From CADCWK01 sp035944555 (GTDB taxonomy: Bacteria > Chloroflexota > Chloroflexia > Thermomicrobiales > UBA6265), in assembly GCA_035944555.1 (NCBI GenBank), contig DASZAY010000028.1, positions 1-64,000 on the forward strand: a stretch of 64,000 bases of DNA, given 5' to 3'. Positions within the stretch are counted from its first letter, which is position 1; each line of letters opens with the position of its first letter. Below the pieces are notes generated by a model that was given only the letters and a program-made list of their open reading frames with translations, was not told where the DNA came from and did not search any database. The position numbers and the translations under genes were made by a program. Shown here in pieces: positions 26,032 to 34,600 of this stretch.

Positions 26032-27465
26032 TCAGCGCTGGGGCTCCTCGGATGAGGCGATTCCGTCGGTGCTGTCCCGGTCGCCTGCCGTTCCGGGACG
26101 AGCGCTGGATGGTTGGCTCCTGCGCAGGATGAACACGCCGATGGCGGCCGCCACGATCGACGCGGCAAAGATCCCCGTCTTGGCCGTCTCGATTTGCCCG
26201 ATATCAGTGAAGGCCAGGTTGGAGATGAACAACGACATCGTGAAGCCGATACCGGCCAGGAACCCGAGCCCGATGATTTGGGTCCAGGTAATCCCGCCGG
26301 GGAGCGATCCCAGCCCGGTCCGGACGGCGAGCCAGGTCGCGAGCACGATGCCGACCGGCTTGCCGATCACCAGGCCCGCGACGATGCCAAGCGCGATCGG
26401 GTCGGTCAGGGAGGAACTCCAGCCGCTCTCGAAGACGATCCCGGCGTTGGCCAGCGCGAACAGCGGCAGGATCAGGTACACGCTCCATGGGTTGATCGCG
26501 TGCTCCATCCGCTGGAGCGGCGTCAGCGACTGGAGGCTGGTCGTCGCCAACTGGGACACGACGTGTTGGGGCCCGCTCTCGCCGAGGATCGGGGATACAC
26601 GCCGGCGACCGATTGCCCGTGCCTCATCCCAGGCGTCGTCGAGGTGCTGGAGCAGGTTCCGGCCTTGCTCGACGAGGGCCGGGACCTCGATCCGCGACCG
26701 GGCCGGGATGGTCAGCGCGACAAGCACGCCGGCGATCGACGCGTGGATTCCCGACGCGAAGATGGTCAACCAGACGATGAGCGCGCCGACGACGTAGACC
26801 GGGGTCGCCTGGATCCCCGCCAGGTTGGCGAGCAACAGCACACCGATGGTGAGTGCGGCGGCGAGCAGTGGCCACCACTGCAGGTCGCTCGTGTAGAACA
26901 GCGCGATCACGAGGATCGCCCCGAGGTCATCGACGATCGCCAGTGCCACGAGGAACACCCGGGCCGATAGCGGGATGATCGGGCCCAGCATGGTGAGGAT
27001 CGCGACCGCAAAGGCGATGTCGGTCGCCATCGGGATGCCCCAGCCATTCAGCCCGCCACCGCCGAGGTTGAACAGGACGTAGATGCAGGCCGGGACGATC
27101 ATCCCACCGATGGCCGCCGCGACGGGCAGCGAGGCGCTTCTCAGCGACCGGAGCTCCCCGGCCAGCAGCTCGCGCTTGATCTCCAGGCCCACGACGAAGA
27201 AGAAGATCGCCATCAGGGCATCGTTCACCCAGTGCCGGAGCGTATGGGAATGCTCGAACGATCCGACGGAGATGGTCGCGTAGGTGTCCCAGATCCGGTT
27301 GTAGGTATCGGACCAGGGAGAGTTCACCCAGATCAGCGCCGCGATGGTCCCGAGGAGCAGCAACACGCCACCCGAGACGAACCGCGATACGAACTCCTGG
27401 AACGATGAACTCAACCGGTAGACCCGCCCCCTTGGCCTCGATGACGTACCCGGATCGATCCCCAC
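26032..27465 (-). CDS. nhaA: Na+/H+ antiporter NhaA
   Basis: 477 aa, starting at GTG 27465 with GGGGAG upstream. NhaA hallmarks include HWVNDALMAIFFFVVGLEIK (about 78-97), the unwound helix region GIPMATDIAFA with D149, and VALAIVDDLGAI with D179-D180. The 30-residue D149-D179 spacing equals that of D133-D163 in E. coli NhaA; the two aspartates form the Na+ site. About 12 membrane segments fit. It is longer than the E. coli protein (388 aa) because of a charged loop (about 265-310) in the cytoplasm. It is preceded by an elaborate 5' leader that looks like a cation-responsive riboswitch. Confidence 0.95.
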   Translation of the reverse strand: MGIDPGTSSRPRGRVYRLSSSFQEFVSRFVSGGVLLLLGTIAALIWVNSPWSDTYNRIWDTYATISVGSFEHSHTLRHWVNDALMAIFFFVVGLEIKRELLAGELRSLRSASLPVAAAIGGMIVPACIYVLFNLGGGGLNGWGIPMATDIAFAVAILTMLGPIIPLSARVFLVALAIVDDLGAILVIALFYTSDLQWWPLLAAALTIGVLLLANLAGIQATPVYVVGALIVWLTIFASGIHASIAGVLVALTIPARSRIEVPALVEQGRNLLQHLDDAWDEARAIGRRRVSPILGESGPQHVVSQLATTSLQSLTPLQRMEHAINPWSVYLILPLFALANAGIVFESGWSSSLTDPIALGIVAGLVIGKPVGIVLATWLAVRTGLGSLPGGITWTQIIGLGFLAGIGFTMSLFISNLAFTDIGQIETAKTGIFAASIVAAAIGVFILRRSQPSSARPGTAGDRDSTDGIASSEEPQR

Positions 27466-27485
27466 TGCGCTCCCCTTGTTCCCCT

Positions 27486-27560
27486 GAAAACACGAAAACG
27501 GGGACCGTCATCTGACAGTCCCCGCCTAGCCATCCGGATACGGGGCGAATGGCGGCCCCA
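27486..27560 (-). promoter_or_regulatory. Structured nhaA leader: H-type pseudoknot plus intrinsic terminator (candidate nhaA-I-type riboswitch)
   Basis: Reading the minus strand 5' to 3', GCCATTC (27547-27553) pairs with GGATGGC (27529-27535, one G-T wobble), and CCCCG (27541-27545) with CGGGG (27520-27524). The two helices interleave, which is an H-type pseudoknot. The second helix strand overlaps the 5' arm of a terminator hairpin followed by TTTTCGTGTTTT, just 35 bases before the nhaA start. Pseudoknot and terminator are mutually exclusive, so ligand binding would allow read-through. The known nhaA-I motif is a Li+/Na+-type riboswitch found upstream of antiporter genes; I recall similar core sequence (GGCTAGGCGGGGAC) but have not verified it. 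Confidence 0.7.
27500..27523 (-). terminator. Attenuator terminator in the nhaA leader
   Basis: Arms 27513-27523 and 27500-27510 form an 11-bp stem (one G-T pair) with a tiny central loop. On the minus strand the 3' arm is followed by TTTTCGTGTTTT, a typical U-tract. It lies inside the nhaA transcript upstream of the coding region, so it must be regulated. Confidence 0.75.
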
Positions 27561-28021
27561 ACGGGACAGGGTACACGACCCGATGGACCGGTTGACAGCA
27601 CCGGGAAGGATCGGGACCAGCCAGGATCGGTCCAGGAGTGAGACAACGATGAGGATCGGGATGGAGGTAATGGACAAGGACCTGGCTGGCAGGAACGATG
27701 GGGGTGACGAGTGGCAGCGGTCGAAGGCAGGGAAACGGACGCTCTTTCACCCGGGTGATTGATGTCGATAGGCTGGCTGATCGGCAATGAAAGCCTGCCC
27801 ATCGCCGCACCGTCGCAGGACCACGATCTCACGCCTGAGATGAGGATCCGAAGCTATGCTGTCCACTTCCCGGTCATGCCTGTTTACGGGATACCGTCCC
27901 GGGACCAGCCTGCCGCATGAGACATATTGGTCCCGGTCCGGATTGGTCGGTGGACGCCCCGTATACTCTGGGGATGCAGACCCCAATAGCACCGACTCAT
28001 TCCCATGGAGAGACCGACCGG
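27561..28021. other. Divergent intergenic region between nhaA leader and gltX
   Basis: It should hold both promoters. For gltX a TATACT (27962-27967) can serve as a -10, without an obvious -35. For nhaA I could not identify a convincing promoter, although TGTACC (27575-27580) on the minus strand precedes the leader. Apart from these I see no gene or repeat in about 460 bp. Confidence 0.4.
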
Positions 28022-29587
28022 ATGACGACCCCCGCCGCTCCCGCCACCCTGCCCGGCCTCCGCCCCGGTGTGTCCGGCGTTCGCGTCCGGCTGGCCCCCT
28101 CCCCGACCGGCTCCGTGCATATCGGGAACGTCAAGACGGGCATGTACAACTGGCTGCTCGCCCGTGGCCAGGCCCGCCGCCTCGGCCTAGACGGCCAGTT
28201 TCTGCTCCGGATCGAGGACACCGACCGCAACCGCTACGTCGAGGATGCCGCCGATCAGTTGCTCGACATCCTGCGCTGGTTCGGGCTGGAGTGGCAGGAG
28301 GGGCCGGACGTCGGGGGCCCGCACGCGCCGTACGTCCAGAGCGAGCGGCTGGCCATCTTCCAGGAGCGCGCCCGGCACCTCGTTGCCGAAGGCAAGGCCT
28401 ACCCCTGCTTCTGCTCCCCGGAGCGGCTCCAGGCCGTCCGCGAGGGTCAGCAGTCCCGTGGCGAGCCGACCGGCTACGACCGTCACTGCCGAGACCTGCC
28501 AGCCCATGAGGCCGATGCCCGGATCGCCGCCGGTGAGGGACACGTCATCCGGTTCCGGACGCCGCGTGAGGGTGAGACGGTGGTCAACGACCTCGTCCGC
28601 GGTCCGATCACGACGGCCAACGTCACGCTGGAAGACTCCGTCCTGCTCAAGACGGACGGCTACCCGACCTACCACCTCGCCCACCTCGTCGACGATCACC
28701 TCATGGAAATCACCCATGTGATCCGGGGCGCGGAGTGGATCCCGTCGGCGCCCCTGCACGTGCTGCTCTACGCCGCCTTTGGCTGGGAACCGCCTGCCTT
28801 CATCCATGTCCCTATCATCCTCGCGCCTGGCGGCGGAAAGCTGAGCAAGCGGCACGGCGCGACGACGATGGCCGAGTTCCGCACCCAGGGGTTCCTGCCC
28901 GAGGCGCTGATGAACTACCTGGCCCTGCTGGGCTGGAGCTTCGACGCCACGACGGAGATCTTCACCCCGGAGGAATTGCTGGAGAAGTTCTCGATCGAGC
29001 GCCTCAGCCCGTCCCCGGCCACGTTCGACTACGACAAGCTCCGCTGGTTCAACCAGCACTACATCAATCACATCCTGACGCTGGACGACCTGACCGGTCG
29101 TGTGGCGCCGTTCCTTGCCGCGGCCGGGATGATCGACGCCGAAGCCGCCCGGACCGATCACCCGCAGCACGCGCTGCTCCGGGAAGCCACCGCGCTGCTC
29201 AAGGACCGGCTGGAGACGCTGGCCGACGCGCCGGAGCACTTGGGTCCGTTCCTCGTCGAGGCGCTGCCGGACTACGACAGCGCGCTGCTGGTCCCGAAGA
29301 AGACCGAGCCGTCCGCCGCCCGGGCCGGACTGGAGTCGACCCTCGCGTTGCTGCCGGAACTTGATCTCGAGGACGAGGCCGCGGCCGAGACCCGCCTCCG
29401 GGCGCTGGCCGAGGAGCTCGGGCTCAAGACGGGGCAGCTGTTCATGGCCATCCGGGTTGCCGCCACCGGCCGGACCCAGTCGCCGGGTCTGTTCGGCACC
29501 CTCCGCGTCATCGGCAAGGATCGGCTCCAGGCCCGCTTCGCTGACGCCATCGCCCGCCTCGGCACGATCGCGGATGCGACCGCCTGA
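28022..29587 (+). CDS. gltX: Glutamate--tRNA ligase
   Basis: 521 aa class I aminoacyl-tRNA synthetase. The HIGH motif is HIGN (33-36) in LAPSPTGSVHIGNVKT, and the KMSKS motif is KLSKR (273-277), both in normal order, with LRIEDTDR (about 62-69) binding glutamate/ATP. The C-terminal anticodon domain appears complete (KTGQLFMAIRVAATG). The start chosen is ATG 28022, with GGAGAG nine bases upstream; ATG 27974 would sit at the transcription start of the TATACT promoter. Whether it is discriminating (Gln not used) or not is not readable by eye. No Gln-tRNA amidotransferase genes are visible in the window. Confidence 0.95.
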   Translation: MTTPAAPATLPGLRPGVSGVRVRLAPSPTGSVHIGNVKTGMYNWLLARGQARRLGLDGQFLLRIEDTDRNRYVEDAADQLLDILRWFGLEWQEGPDVGGPHAPYVQSERLAIFQERARHLVAEGKAYPCFCSPERLQAVREGQQSRGEPTGYDRHCRDLPAHEADARIAAGEGHVIRFRTPREGETVVNDLVRGPITTANVTLEDSVLLKTDGYPTYHLAHLVDDHLMEITHVIRGAEWIPSAPLHVLLYAAFGWEPPAFIHVPIILAPGGGKLSKRHGATTMAEFRTQGFLPEALMNYLALLGWSFDATTEIFTPEELLEKFSIERLSPSPATFDYDKLRWFNQHYINHILTLDDLTGRVAPFLAAAGMIDAEAARTDHPQHALLREATALLKDRLETLADAPEHLGPFLVEALPDYDSALLVPKKTEPSAARAGLESTLALLPELDLEDEAAAETRLRALAEELGLKTGQLFMAIRVAATGRTQSPGLFGTLRVIGKDRLQARFADAIARLGTIADATA

Positions 29588-29610
29588 GCATTGCCCGGCG
29601 AGGACTTGAC

Positions 29611-30543
29611 ATGCCGCCACCCGGACTCGATCGTCGCCGAGTTCTCGCCGTTGCCGGAGCGGTGGTCGGCTCCGCCTTGATTGGGACCGGCTCAGTCGGT
29701 GCCCGGCAGGCCGGGACGCCGGTCGCCCGACCGTCAGGCCGGGGCGACGTCCTGATCACCGTGCCGGAACTCGCCGCGGCACAGGCTGGTCCGGTACCTC
29801 CGGTCGTCGTGGCGCTGACCGACCCGGAGGGCTTCGCTGCCGGTCATATTCCCCGCGCCCGTCTCATCGACTGGCCGGAGCTGGAACTGGGCGCGACGAC
29901 GCCGGCGGCCATCGCCACGTGGAGCCGGACCACCCGGCTGACCCTTGCCGGGCTCGGTGTCACGCCATCGTCGGACGTCGTGATCTACGACGGCGGCTCT
30001 TTGTTCGCCGCCCGGCTCTGGTGGATCCTGGACTACCTCGGACATGAGCGGAAACGGGTCCTCGATGGCGGGCTGCCAGCCTGGATCATGGCCGGACAGT
30101 CCGTCGATACCAGGATCGTGCCTGACCGCGCCGGGACGTCGAGCATCCCTCCGTATCCTGACACGGCCGTTGGGGCGGACCGACTGGCTACGAAGGACGA
30201 GATCCTCGCCACGCTGGGGGATCCCGGCGTCGTGCTGATCGATGCCCGTGGCTCTGAGGAGTATGCCGCTGGCCATATCCCCGGCGCGGTCCGGGTCCCC
30301 TACCCCGCCAACGCGCGCCCGGATGATCCCAAGACTTTCCTGGGCCGGGATGAGCTGGTCACGCTGTACGCGACGGTCGGAGCAACGCCGGACCGTCGCG
30401 TCATCCCCTACTGCTCGACCGGTGTTCGCTCGGCCGTGACATACCAGGCGCTGCGACTGGCCGGCTTCACGCACATCGGGCTCTATACGGGCTCGTGGGA
30501 CGAGTGGAGCGCCGACCCCAGTGCTCCCGTCGAGACCCGCTAA
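29611..30543 (+). CDS. Exported sulfurtransferase with two rhodanese domains
   Basis: 310 aa. The N-terminus DRRRVLAVAGAVVGSALIG is a twin-arginine-like signal. Rhodanese domain 1 (about 50-160; VVVALTDPEGFAAGHIPRA) lacks an active-site Cys, as in SseA-type proteins, and domain 2 (about 195-305) has VLIDARGSEEYAAGHIPGA and the active loop PYCSTGVRS with C268 as the persulfide-forming cysteine. It transfers sulfur from thiosulfate or mercaptopyruvate to acceptors. It follows gltX by 24 bases and may be cotranscribed. Confidence 0.85.
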   Translation: MPPPGLDRRRVLAVAGAVVGSALIGTGSVGARQAGTPVARPSGRGDVLITVPELAAAQAGPVPPVVVALTDPEGFAAGHIPRARLIDWPELELGATTPAAIATWSRTTRLTLAGLGVTPSSDVVIYDGGSLFAARLWWILDYLGHERKRVLDGGLPAWIMAGQSVDTRIVPDRAGTSSIPPYPDTAVGADRLATKDEILATLGDPGVVLIDARGSEEYAAGHIPGAVRVPYPANARPDDPKTFLGRDELVTLYATVGATPDRRVIPYCSTGVRSAVTYQALRLAGFTHIGLYTGSWDEWSADPSAPVETR

Positions 30544-30547
30544 CAGA

Positions 30548-30952
30548 CTACGGTGTTGAGGTCCAGCCCGTCGCCAGGTCGTCCTCGCTCAGCCCTACCA
30601 CCTCGAGGGCGGCGGGGAGGGAGTCCGTCCGGGCGATCCTGGTGATTTGTCTGTCCCTGATCTGGAAGGCCGTGAACGCGCTCACCGGTGGAGTCAGCGC
30701 ATCATCGCCCTGATCCGGGTCGGGCCAGCGAGCAGCCTGCTGGACGATGACCTTGTCGCCTCGGTGATAGACCTGCCGGGGTTCGAGACGGATCCCCGAC
30801 CGGGTGATCCAATCTTTGACCATGGTTATCCCGTGAGCAGTTCCCCGGGGCCCAGCCACTTCCACGTCCGGGGAAACCCACCTCGTCATCTCATCAGGAT
30901 CCCCGGCATTGACGGCCCTGTGCCACGCCATGACGACTCTGATAGCGTCCAT
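30548..30952 (-). CDS. SnoaL/NTF2-like fold protein
   Basis: 134 aa from ATG 30952, six bases after GGAGG (a longer frame has no signal). The pattern VMAWHRAVNAGDPDEMTRWV then VEVAGPRGTAHG is typical of NTF2-like proteins: helix, Trp/Arg, strand. The GRE... core ends in DRQITRIARTDSL. Likely a small-molecule isomerase/hydrolase or a binding protein; members are functionally diverse. It is divergent from a MarR-type regulator, which probably controls it. Confidence 0.65.
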   Translation of the reverse strand: MDAIRVVMAWHRAVNAGDPDEMTRWVSPDVEVAGPRGTAHGITMVKDWITRSGIRLEPRQVYHRGDKVIVQQAARWPDPDQGDDALTPPVSAFTAFQIRDRQITRIARTDSLPAALEVVGLSEDDLATGWTSTP

Positions 30953-30981
30953 TCTCATCCTCCAGCAGGAGACGAAATATA

Positions 30982-30992
30982 TGTATGATACA
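30982..30992. promoter_or_regulatory. Palindrome between MarR gene and its divergent neighbour
   Basis: TGTATgATACA (30982-30992) is a perfect inverted repeat inside an AT-rich stretch; TATGAT and TATATT hexamers on the two strands overlap it. Such an 11-bp site between a MarR regulator gene and a divergent gene is a typical MarR operator position. Confidence 0.5.
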
Positions 30993-31015
30993 CACATGTG
31001 AGGAGAGGGTAGTTC

Positions 31016-31513
31016 ATGACTGCTGAACAGCCGATGGAATCGCTTTTTGACCAGGCGGCAGCCGCCCTGTTTCATCTGGGTCGGAGCTTCGCCCGTCTCT
31101 CCGTCCTTCCAGACGAGGCTGGAGATGATAGGAACGCGCGGAGCCACATCAAGGTACAGCTCTGTCTCGCGATCGAGGTTGGGCAACGCGAGGGTGATGC
31201 GGTCACGGTCGGAACGATAGCCAGGACACTGACGGTCGACGCGTCAACGGCCAGCCGACTGGTGAACCAGGCGGCACGGGATGGTCTGATCGTCACCAGT
31301 CCTTCTTCAACCGACCGGCGACGTCTCATGCTGACACTCACTCCGGCGGGGGAGGAACTGGTCACCCAGGCGAGACGCTATCAGCGCCAGGTCTTCGATG
31401 AGCTGACGGCAACTTGGGATCCATCTGACCGCGAGACGTTCGCGCTGCTGTTTCTCTCGTTCAGCCAGGATGTCATCCGCAAGGCAGCCGCGAGAGGTGC
31501 CGGACCCGGGTGA
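31016..31513 (+). CDS. MarR-family transcriptional regulator
   Basis: 165 aa with a winged-helix core: VTVGTIARTLTVDASTASRLVNQAARDG (helix-turn-helix, about residues 62-90), then the wing SSTDRRRLMLTLTPAGEEL with the conserved DxR(R) motif. Flanking helices form the dimer interface. RBS AGGAGAGGG lies seven bases before ATG. It is divergent from the NTF2-like gene and probably represses it and itself through the palindrome at 30982. Confidence 0.85.
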   Translation: MTAEQPMESLFDQAAAALFHLGRSFARLSVLPDEAGDDRNARSHIKVQLCLAIEVGQREGDAVTVGTIARTLTVDASTASRLVNQAARDGLIVTSPSSTDRRRLMLTLTPAGEELVTQARRYQRQVFDELTATWDPSDRETFALLFLSFSQDVIRKAAARGAGPG

Positions 31514-31517
31514 GCGT

Positions 31518-32579
31518 TCAGCCGTGCCAGGTCGCTTCCAGGACCCGATCCCGGTTCCCCCACGCGACCTGCGCGATCGCGGGGTCGTCATGGCCCCGGT
31601 CGCGGAGTGCGTAGATCAGCCGGGGGAGCCCCGCGGCATCGGCCAGCGTCGCGGGCATCGTCGCTTCATCGAAGTCCGATCCGAACCCGACATGGTCGAA
31701 CTCGATCCGGTTCACGAGATAGTCGATGTGGTCGACGATCACGCCGAGTGGCGTGTCCGGCTCGTCGTAGCCGTCGGGCCGGGTGGCGTTGACCTCGAAG
31801 TTGACGCCGACGATCCCACCGGACGCGCCAATGGCGTCGATCCGCCAGTCGGTCGGGTTGCGTGCGATTGGGCAAATGGCGTGAACGGCCGAGTGGGTGC
31901 CGACGACAGGGGCCTCGGTCGTCGCGACGACATCGCGGAAGCCGGTGGCGTTGAGGTGAGACACGTCGACCAGGATGCCGAGATGATTGCACTCCCGGAC
32001 CAGGTCCAGGCCCGCATCGGTCAGTCCCGCTCCGGTATCCGGGTCGGCGGGGAACCGGAACGGGACGCCGAGGTCGAAGATGTTGGGCCGGCTCCACGTG
32101 ATCCCGGGTGACCGCAGCCCCGCCCGGTACAGCAGTTCCAGCGCGTTGAACCCCGGGTCGATCGCGTCTGCTCCCTTCAGGTGCAGGATCGCGGCGAGCG
32201 CGTCAGACCTGCAATTAGCGCGGAGGTCACATCAACGTCCCGGACGATCCGGAGTCGGTCGTCCAGCATCCGCTCCGGCCGGGACAGCTCGGCCACCATG
32301 GCGATGTTCGCCCTGAGGGCGTCGGCGGGATCGATCGGCTCCGCAAGCGGCACCTCGTACCGTCGTCGGTGATCCGCACGTCCATCCCGCCGGGGGAGGA
32401 GGCAAACACGGCGCAGAACCCGGCCCTGAGTCCCCAGCCCTGGCCCGGGCAAGGTCGATGTGGGTCGCCGGCAAGCCGTCGCGGAACCCACGAACGTCGT
32501 TCGGGCCGAACGGAGCGAGGTGCCGGAGCGTGTCGTTATGCCCGTCGAGGATGGCGCGGTAACGATCCGAAACGCTCAA
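31518..32579 (-). pseudogene. Membrane dipeptidase (peptidase M19), disrupted by three frameshifts
   Basis: Minus-strand reading gives the M19 N-terminus (YRAILDGHNDTLRHL) and C-terminus (ILHLKGADAI, ECNHLGILVDVSHLN, HIDYLVNRIEFDHVGFGSD) in the same frame, but the middle is spread over the other two frames. Frame changes fit loss of one G each at 32432-32435 (GGGG, expected GGGGG), 32360-32361 (GG, expected GGG) and 32208-32209 (GG, expected GGG); the frame returns to the original after three losses. The zinc ligands (HxD near the N-terminus, E, H in DVSH) are conserved by sequence, so the parent was a metallopeptidase for dipeptides. Start likely TTG 32579. Either a recently inactivated gene or homopolymer sequencing errors. 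Confidence 0.7.
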
Positions 32580-32596
32580 CAGGATCTCGCTGCGGA

Positions 32597-33226
32597 TCAG
32601 GTAGGGCCGGCCCCCGCGATGCGCGCCAGCCAGGGATGATCGTCGCCAGCCGTCAGGCGAATCGCCTCGCGAAGCCACCCGGTCGCGCCAGCATCGAGCA
32701 GGGGAAGTGCCGTAATTAGATCAGCCTCGTCCTTTGGGCGGCGTCCACGGCTCTTGTAGAACAACTGGATCTCCGGACGAAGGTACGGGACGCCGTCGGC
32801 AGACGTCGCGCCGATGTCCGTCAGCCGCCGCGTGATTCGCCGGTCCCGACGCGAATACCACCCGTCGCCATCGCTCTCGTCGACCATGAGCTGGAATCTC
32901 CACCGGTCGTCCGGGTCGGCCCGGCTCCAGACGTCGTGGACATGATCCGGCAGCGGCTCGCCGGTCGACCACCGTCGCAGCGAGCCAGGCGGATCGGCGG
33001 CGTAGCAATCCCAGGTGCTCAGGTGCTCGTGAACGGCGAGGTGATCGCGGCGCAGGATCAGGACGTCGATGTCGGCGTGGTCACGGGTCGTCCATCCGGC
33101 AGCGAGGTCGATGGCATGGCCGCCCGCTATCCACCATGGGACCGCGATGTCCCGGAACAGCTCTTCGATCTCGGCGACGGAGAGCGACTCCCATGCTCCA
33201 TCCGGATCGGCTGCGGGCGTGCCCAT
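32597..33226 (-). CDS. Nucleotidyltransferase-fold protein (aminoglycoside/lincosamide adenylyltransferase-like)
   Basis: 209 aa. WWIAGGHAIDL (31-41) with G35-G36 and RDHADIDVLILRRD with D52 and D54 give the GG-x(n)-DxD motif of DNA polymerase beta-like nucleotidyltransferases. The tail QLFYKSRGRRPKDEADLI resembles the lincosamide/aminoglycoside 2''-adenylyltransferase group (LinB/AadB-like). Substrate not known. Its start is five bases after the stop of the phosphotransferase gene, so the two are probably translationally coupled and may act on the same small molecule; a role in antibiotic or metabolite modification is an inference. Confidence 0.7.
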   Translation of the reverse strand: MGTPAADPDGAWESLSVAEIEELFRDIAVPWWIAGGHAIDLAAGWTTRDHADIDVLILRRDHLAVHEHLSTWDCYAADPPGSLRRWSTGEPLPDHVHDVWSRADPDDRWRFQLMVDESDGDGWYSRRDRRITRRLTDIGATSADGVPYLRPEIQLFYKSRGRRPKDEADLITALPLLDAGATGWLREAIRLTAGDDHPWLARIAGAGPT

Positions 33227-33230
33227 CCGG

Positions 33231-34208
33231 CTAGCCGGAGATCCCGGTTACGACCGGGCGCGGGCTGAGGGTCTTCAGGCGATCGATATGCTCGGGTAGC
33301 CGGCTGGTCCAGTCGCGCAGGGTCATGAACCACGAGCGCGTCTTGGCCCGCAGATCGGCATCGAGTGATTCGAACCGCTCCCAGTCGTCGCTGGTCAACC
33401 AGGCGATCGTGCCGGTAATTCGATAAAGCGACGTGTTCGGCTCGATCGGTCCACGCCCGTAGCCGTTGTAGAACGCCCGGGGCAGCCCGCGCCCGTTGAT
33501 CAGCGACGCGTGCATGTCCAGTAGCGCCAGCTCGCGGGCAGGATCGCCGACCATGGGCTCATCCCAGTCCACCAGCGTGGCACCGGACGGGTCGATGACG
33601 GCATTCCAGAGATCGACGTCGCCGTGGAGCAGCGAGGTCGGGGCGGAGCACAGCCAGGTCGCCGCCGCGTCGATCTGCCGGTGCAGCGCCGGGATCGACC
33701 GGGCAGCGACCGGGAGCAGCTCGGTCAGCCGCTCGGTCGCTGCCCGGAGGGCAGCGTGCTGCTCCGCGACGGGATCGGCGGACCGCAGATAGATCCCGGC
33801 GGCGGAGACATCACCGGCCAGCCGGTGCGGGAAGGTCACGTCATGGACCTTCCGGTAGGCGCGACCGGCCTTGGCCCAGTCCTCGCTGTCGGCGGTGCCA
33901 AGCTCGACGGTATCGCCGAGCGGCTGACCGGGGGCGAATTCATAGAGCGCGGCATTCCCGGCTTCGGAGAGCAGGCGCGGCTTGGGCAGCCGGTACGCTT
34001 CCAACAGCCGGGCGCGGGCACGCTCCGGTGCCCGATCGGGCGGACGGATCCGGAGGACGACACGACTCCCGTCGGCGAGGCGCGCGGCCACGATCTGGTT
34101 GGCAACACCGCGACCGCGCAACGGGTACGTGTCCATCACGCCAGGCAGCCCGGCATCCCGGACAAGCGTTTCCAGGGTATCCAGCGTGTTGGTGGAGGAA
34201 GGATCCAT
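33231..34208 (-). CDS. APH-family phosphotransferase
   Basis: 325 aa, a protein-kinase-like small-molecule kinase. The catalytic loop SLLHGDVDLWNAVID (H195-G-D197-x4-N202) and the metal-binding TLVDWDEPMVGDPARE are clear. N-terminal nucleotide-binding region GVANQIVAARLADGSRVVLRIR (strand-turn-strand with the conserved Lys replaced by Arg in VVLRIR). The start at 34208 has no strong ribosome-binding site. It precedes the nucleotidyltransferase by four bases. Substrate unknown; homologues include aminoglycoside and choline/fructosamine kinases. Confidence 0.78.
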   Translation of the reverse strand: MDPSSTNTLDTLETLVRDAGLPGVMDTYPLRGRGVANQIVAARLADGSRVVLRIRPPDRAPERARARLLEAYRLPKPRLLSEAGNAALYEFAPGQPLGDTVELGTADSEDWAKAGRAYRKVHDVTFPHRLAGDVSAAGIYLRSADPVAEQHAALRAATERLTELLPVAARSIPALHRQIDAAATWLCSAPTSLLHGDVDLWNAVIDPSGATLVDWDEPMVGDPARELALLDMHASLINGRGLPRAFYNGYGRGPIEPNTSLYRITGTIAWLTSDDWERFESLDADLRAKTRSWFMTLRDWTSRLPEHIDRLKTLSPRPVVTGISG

Positions 34209-34600
34209 ACGGCAGCGATCTGTCCAGGTGAGTGCGGGATACCCGGTCTGACGAGGGAGGGGCAGCAGGCGTCCGGTATCGCTGTGCCCGGTGACGATCG
34301 ATTCTGTCTTTTCGGCGGGCGCGTCAGCCAATCCGGTGCGGGAAGGGCTCACGGCATATCGGGATTCCCGTAGGCATCAGGACGACGATGGCGCCAGGAA
34401 ACTACCCCATCTCACGGTCTTTTCAGCCTACCATAGGTCCCAGACATTCCTGGGCCGATCGGCTGGCCGTGTGGTCGCCAAAGGTCCTGATATCCCTGGT
34501 AGCTGGCGTTTCCCGGGGCACCCATCTCGTCGACCTGGTCGATTCCGTGGCCGGCAGCCTTCAGTTCCGGCGCGCTGGCGAGCGCTCCGGTGCCATCCGC
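34209..34600. other. Intergenic region, 392 bp, no gene seen
   Basis: It lies between the KimA-type transporter gene and the phosphotransferase gene, both on the minus strand. It should contain the terminator of the former and the promoter of the latter; I could not identify either with confidence. Frames here have poor composition and no ribosome-binding sites. Confidence 0.35.
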
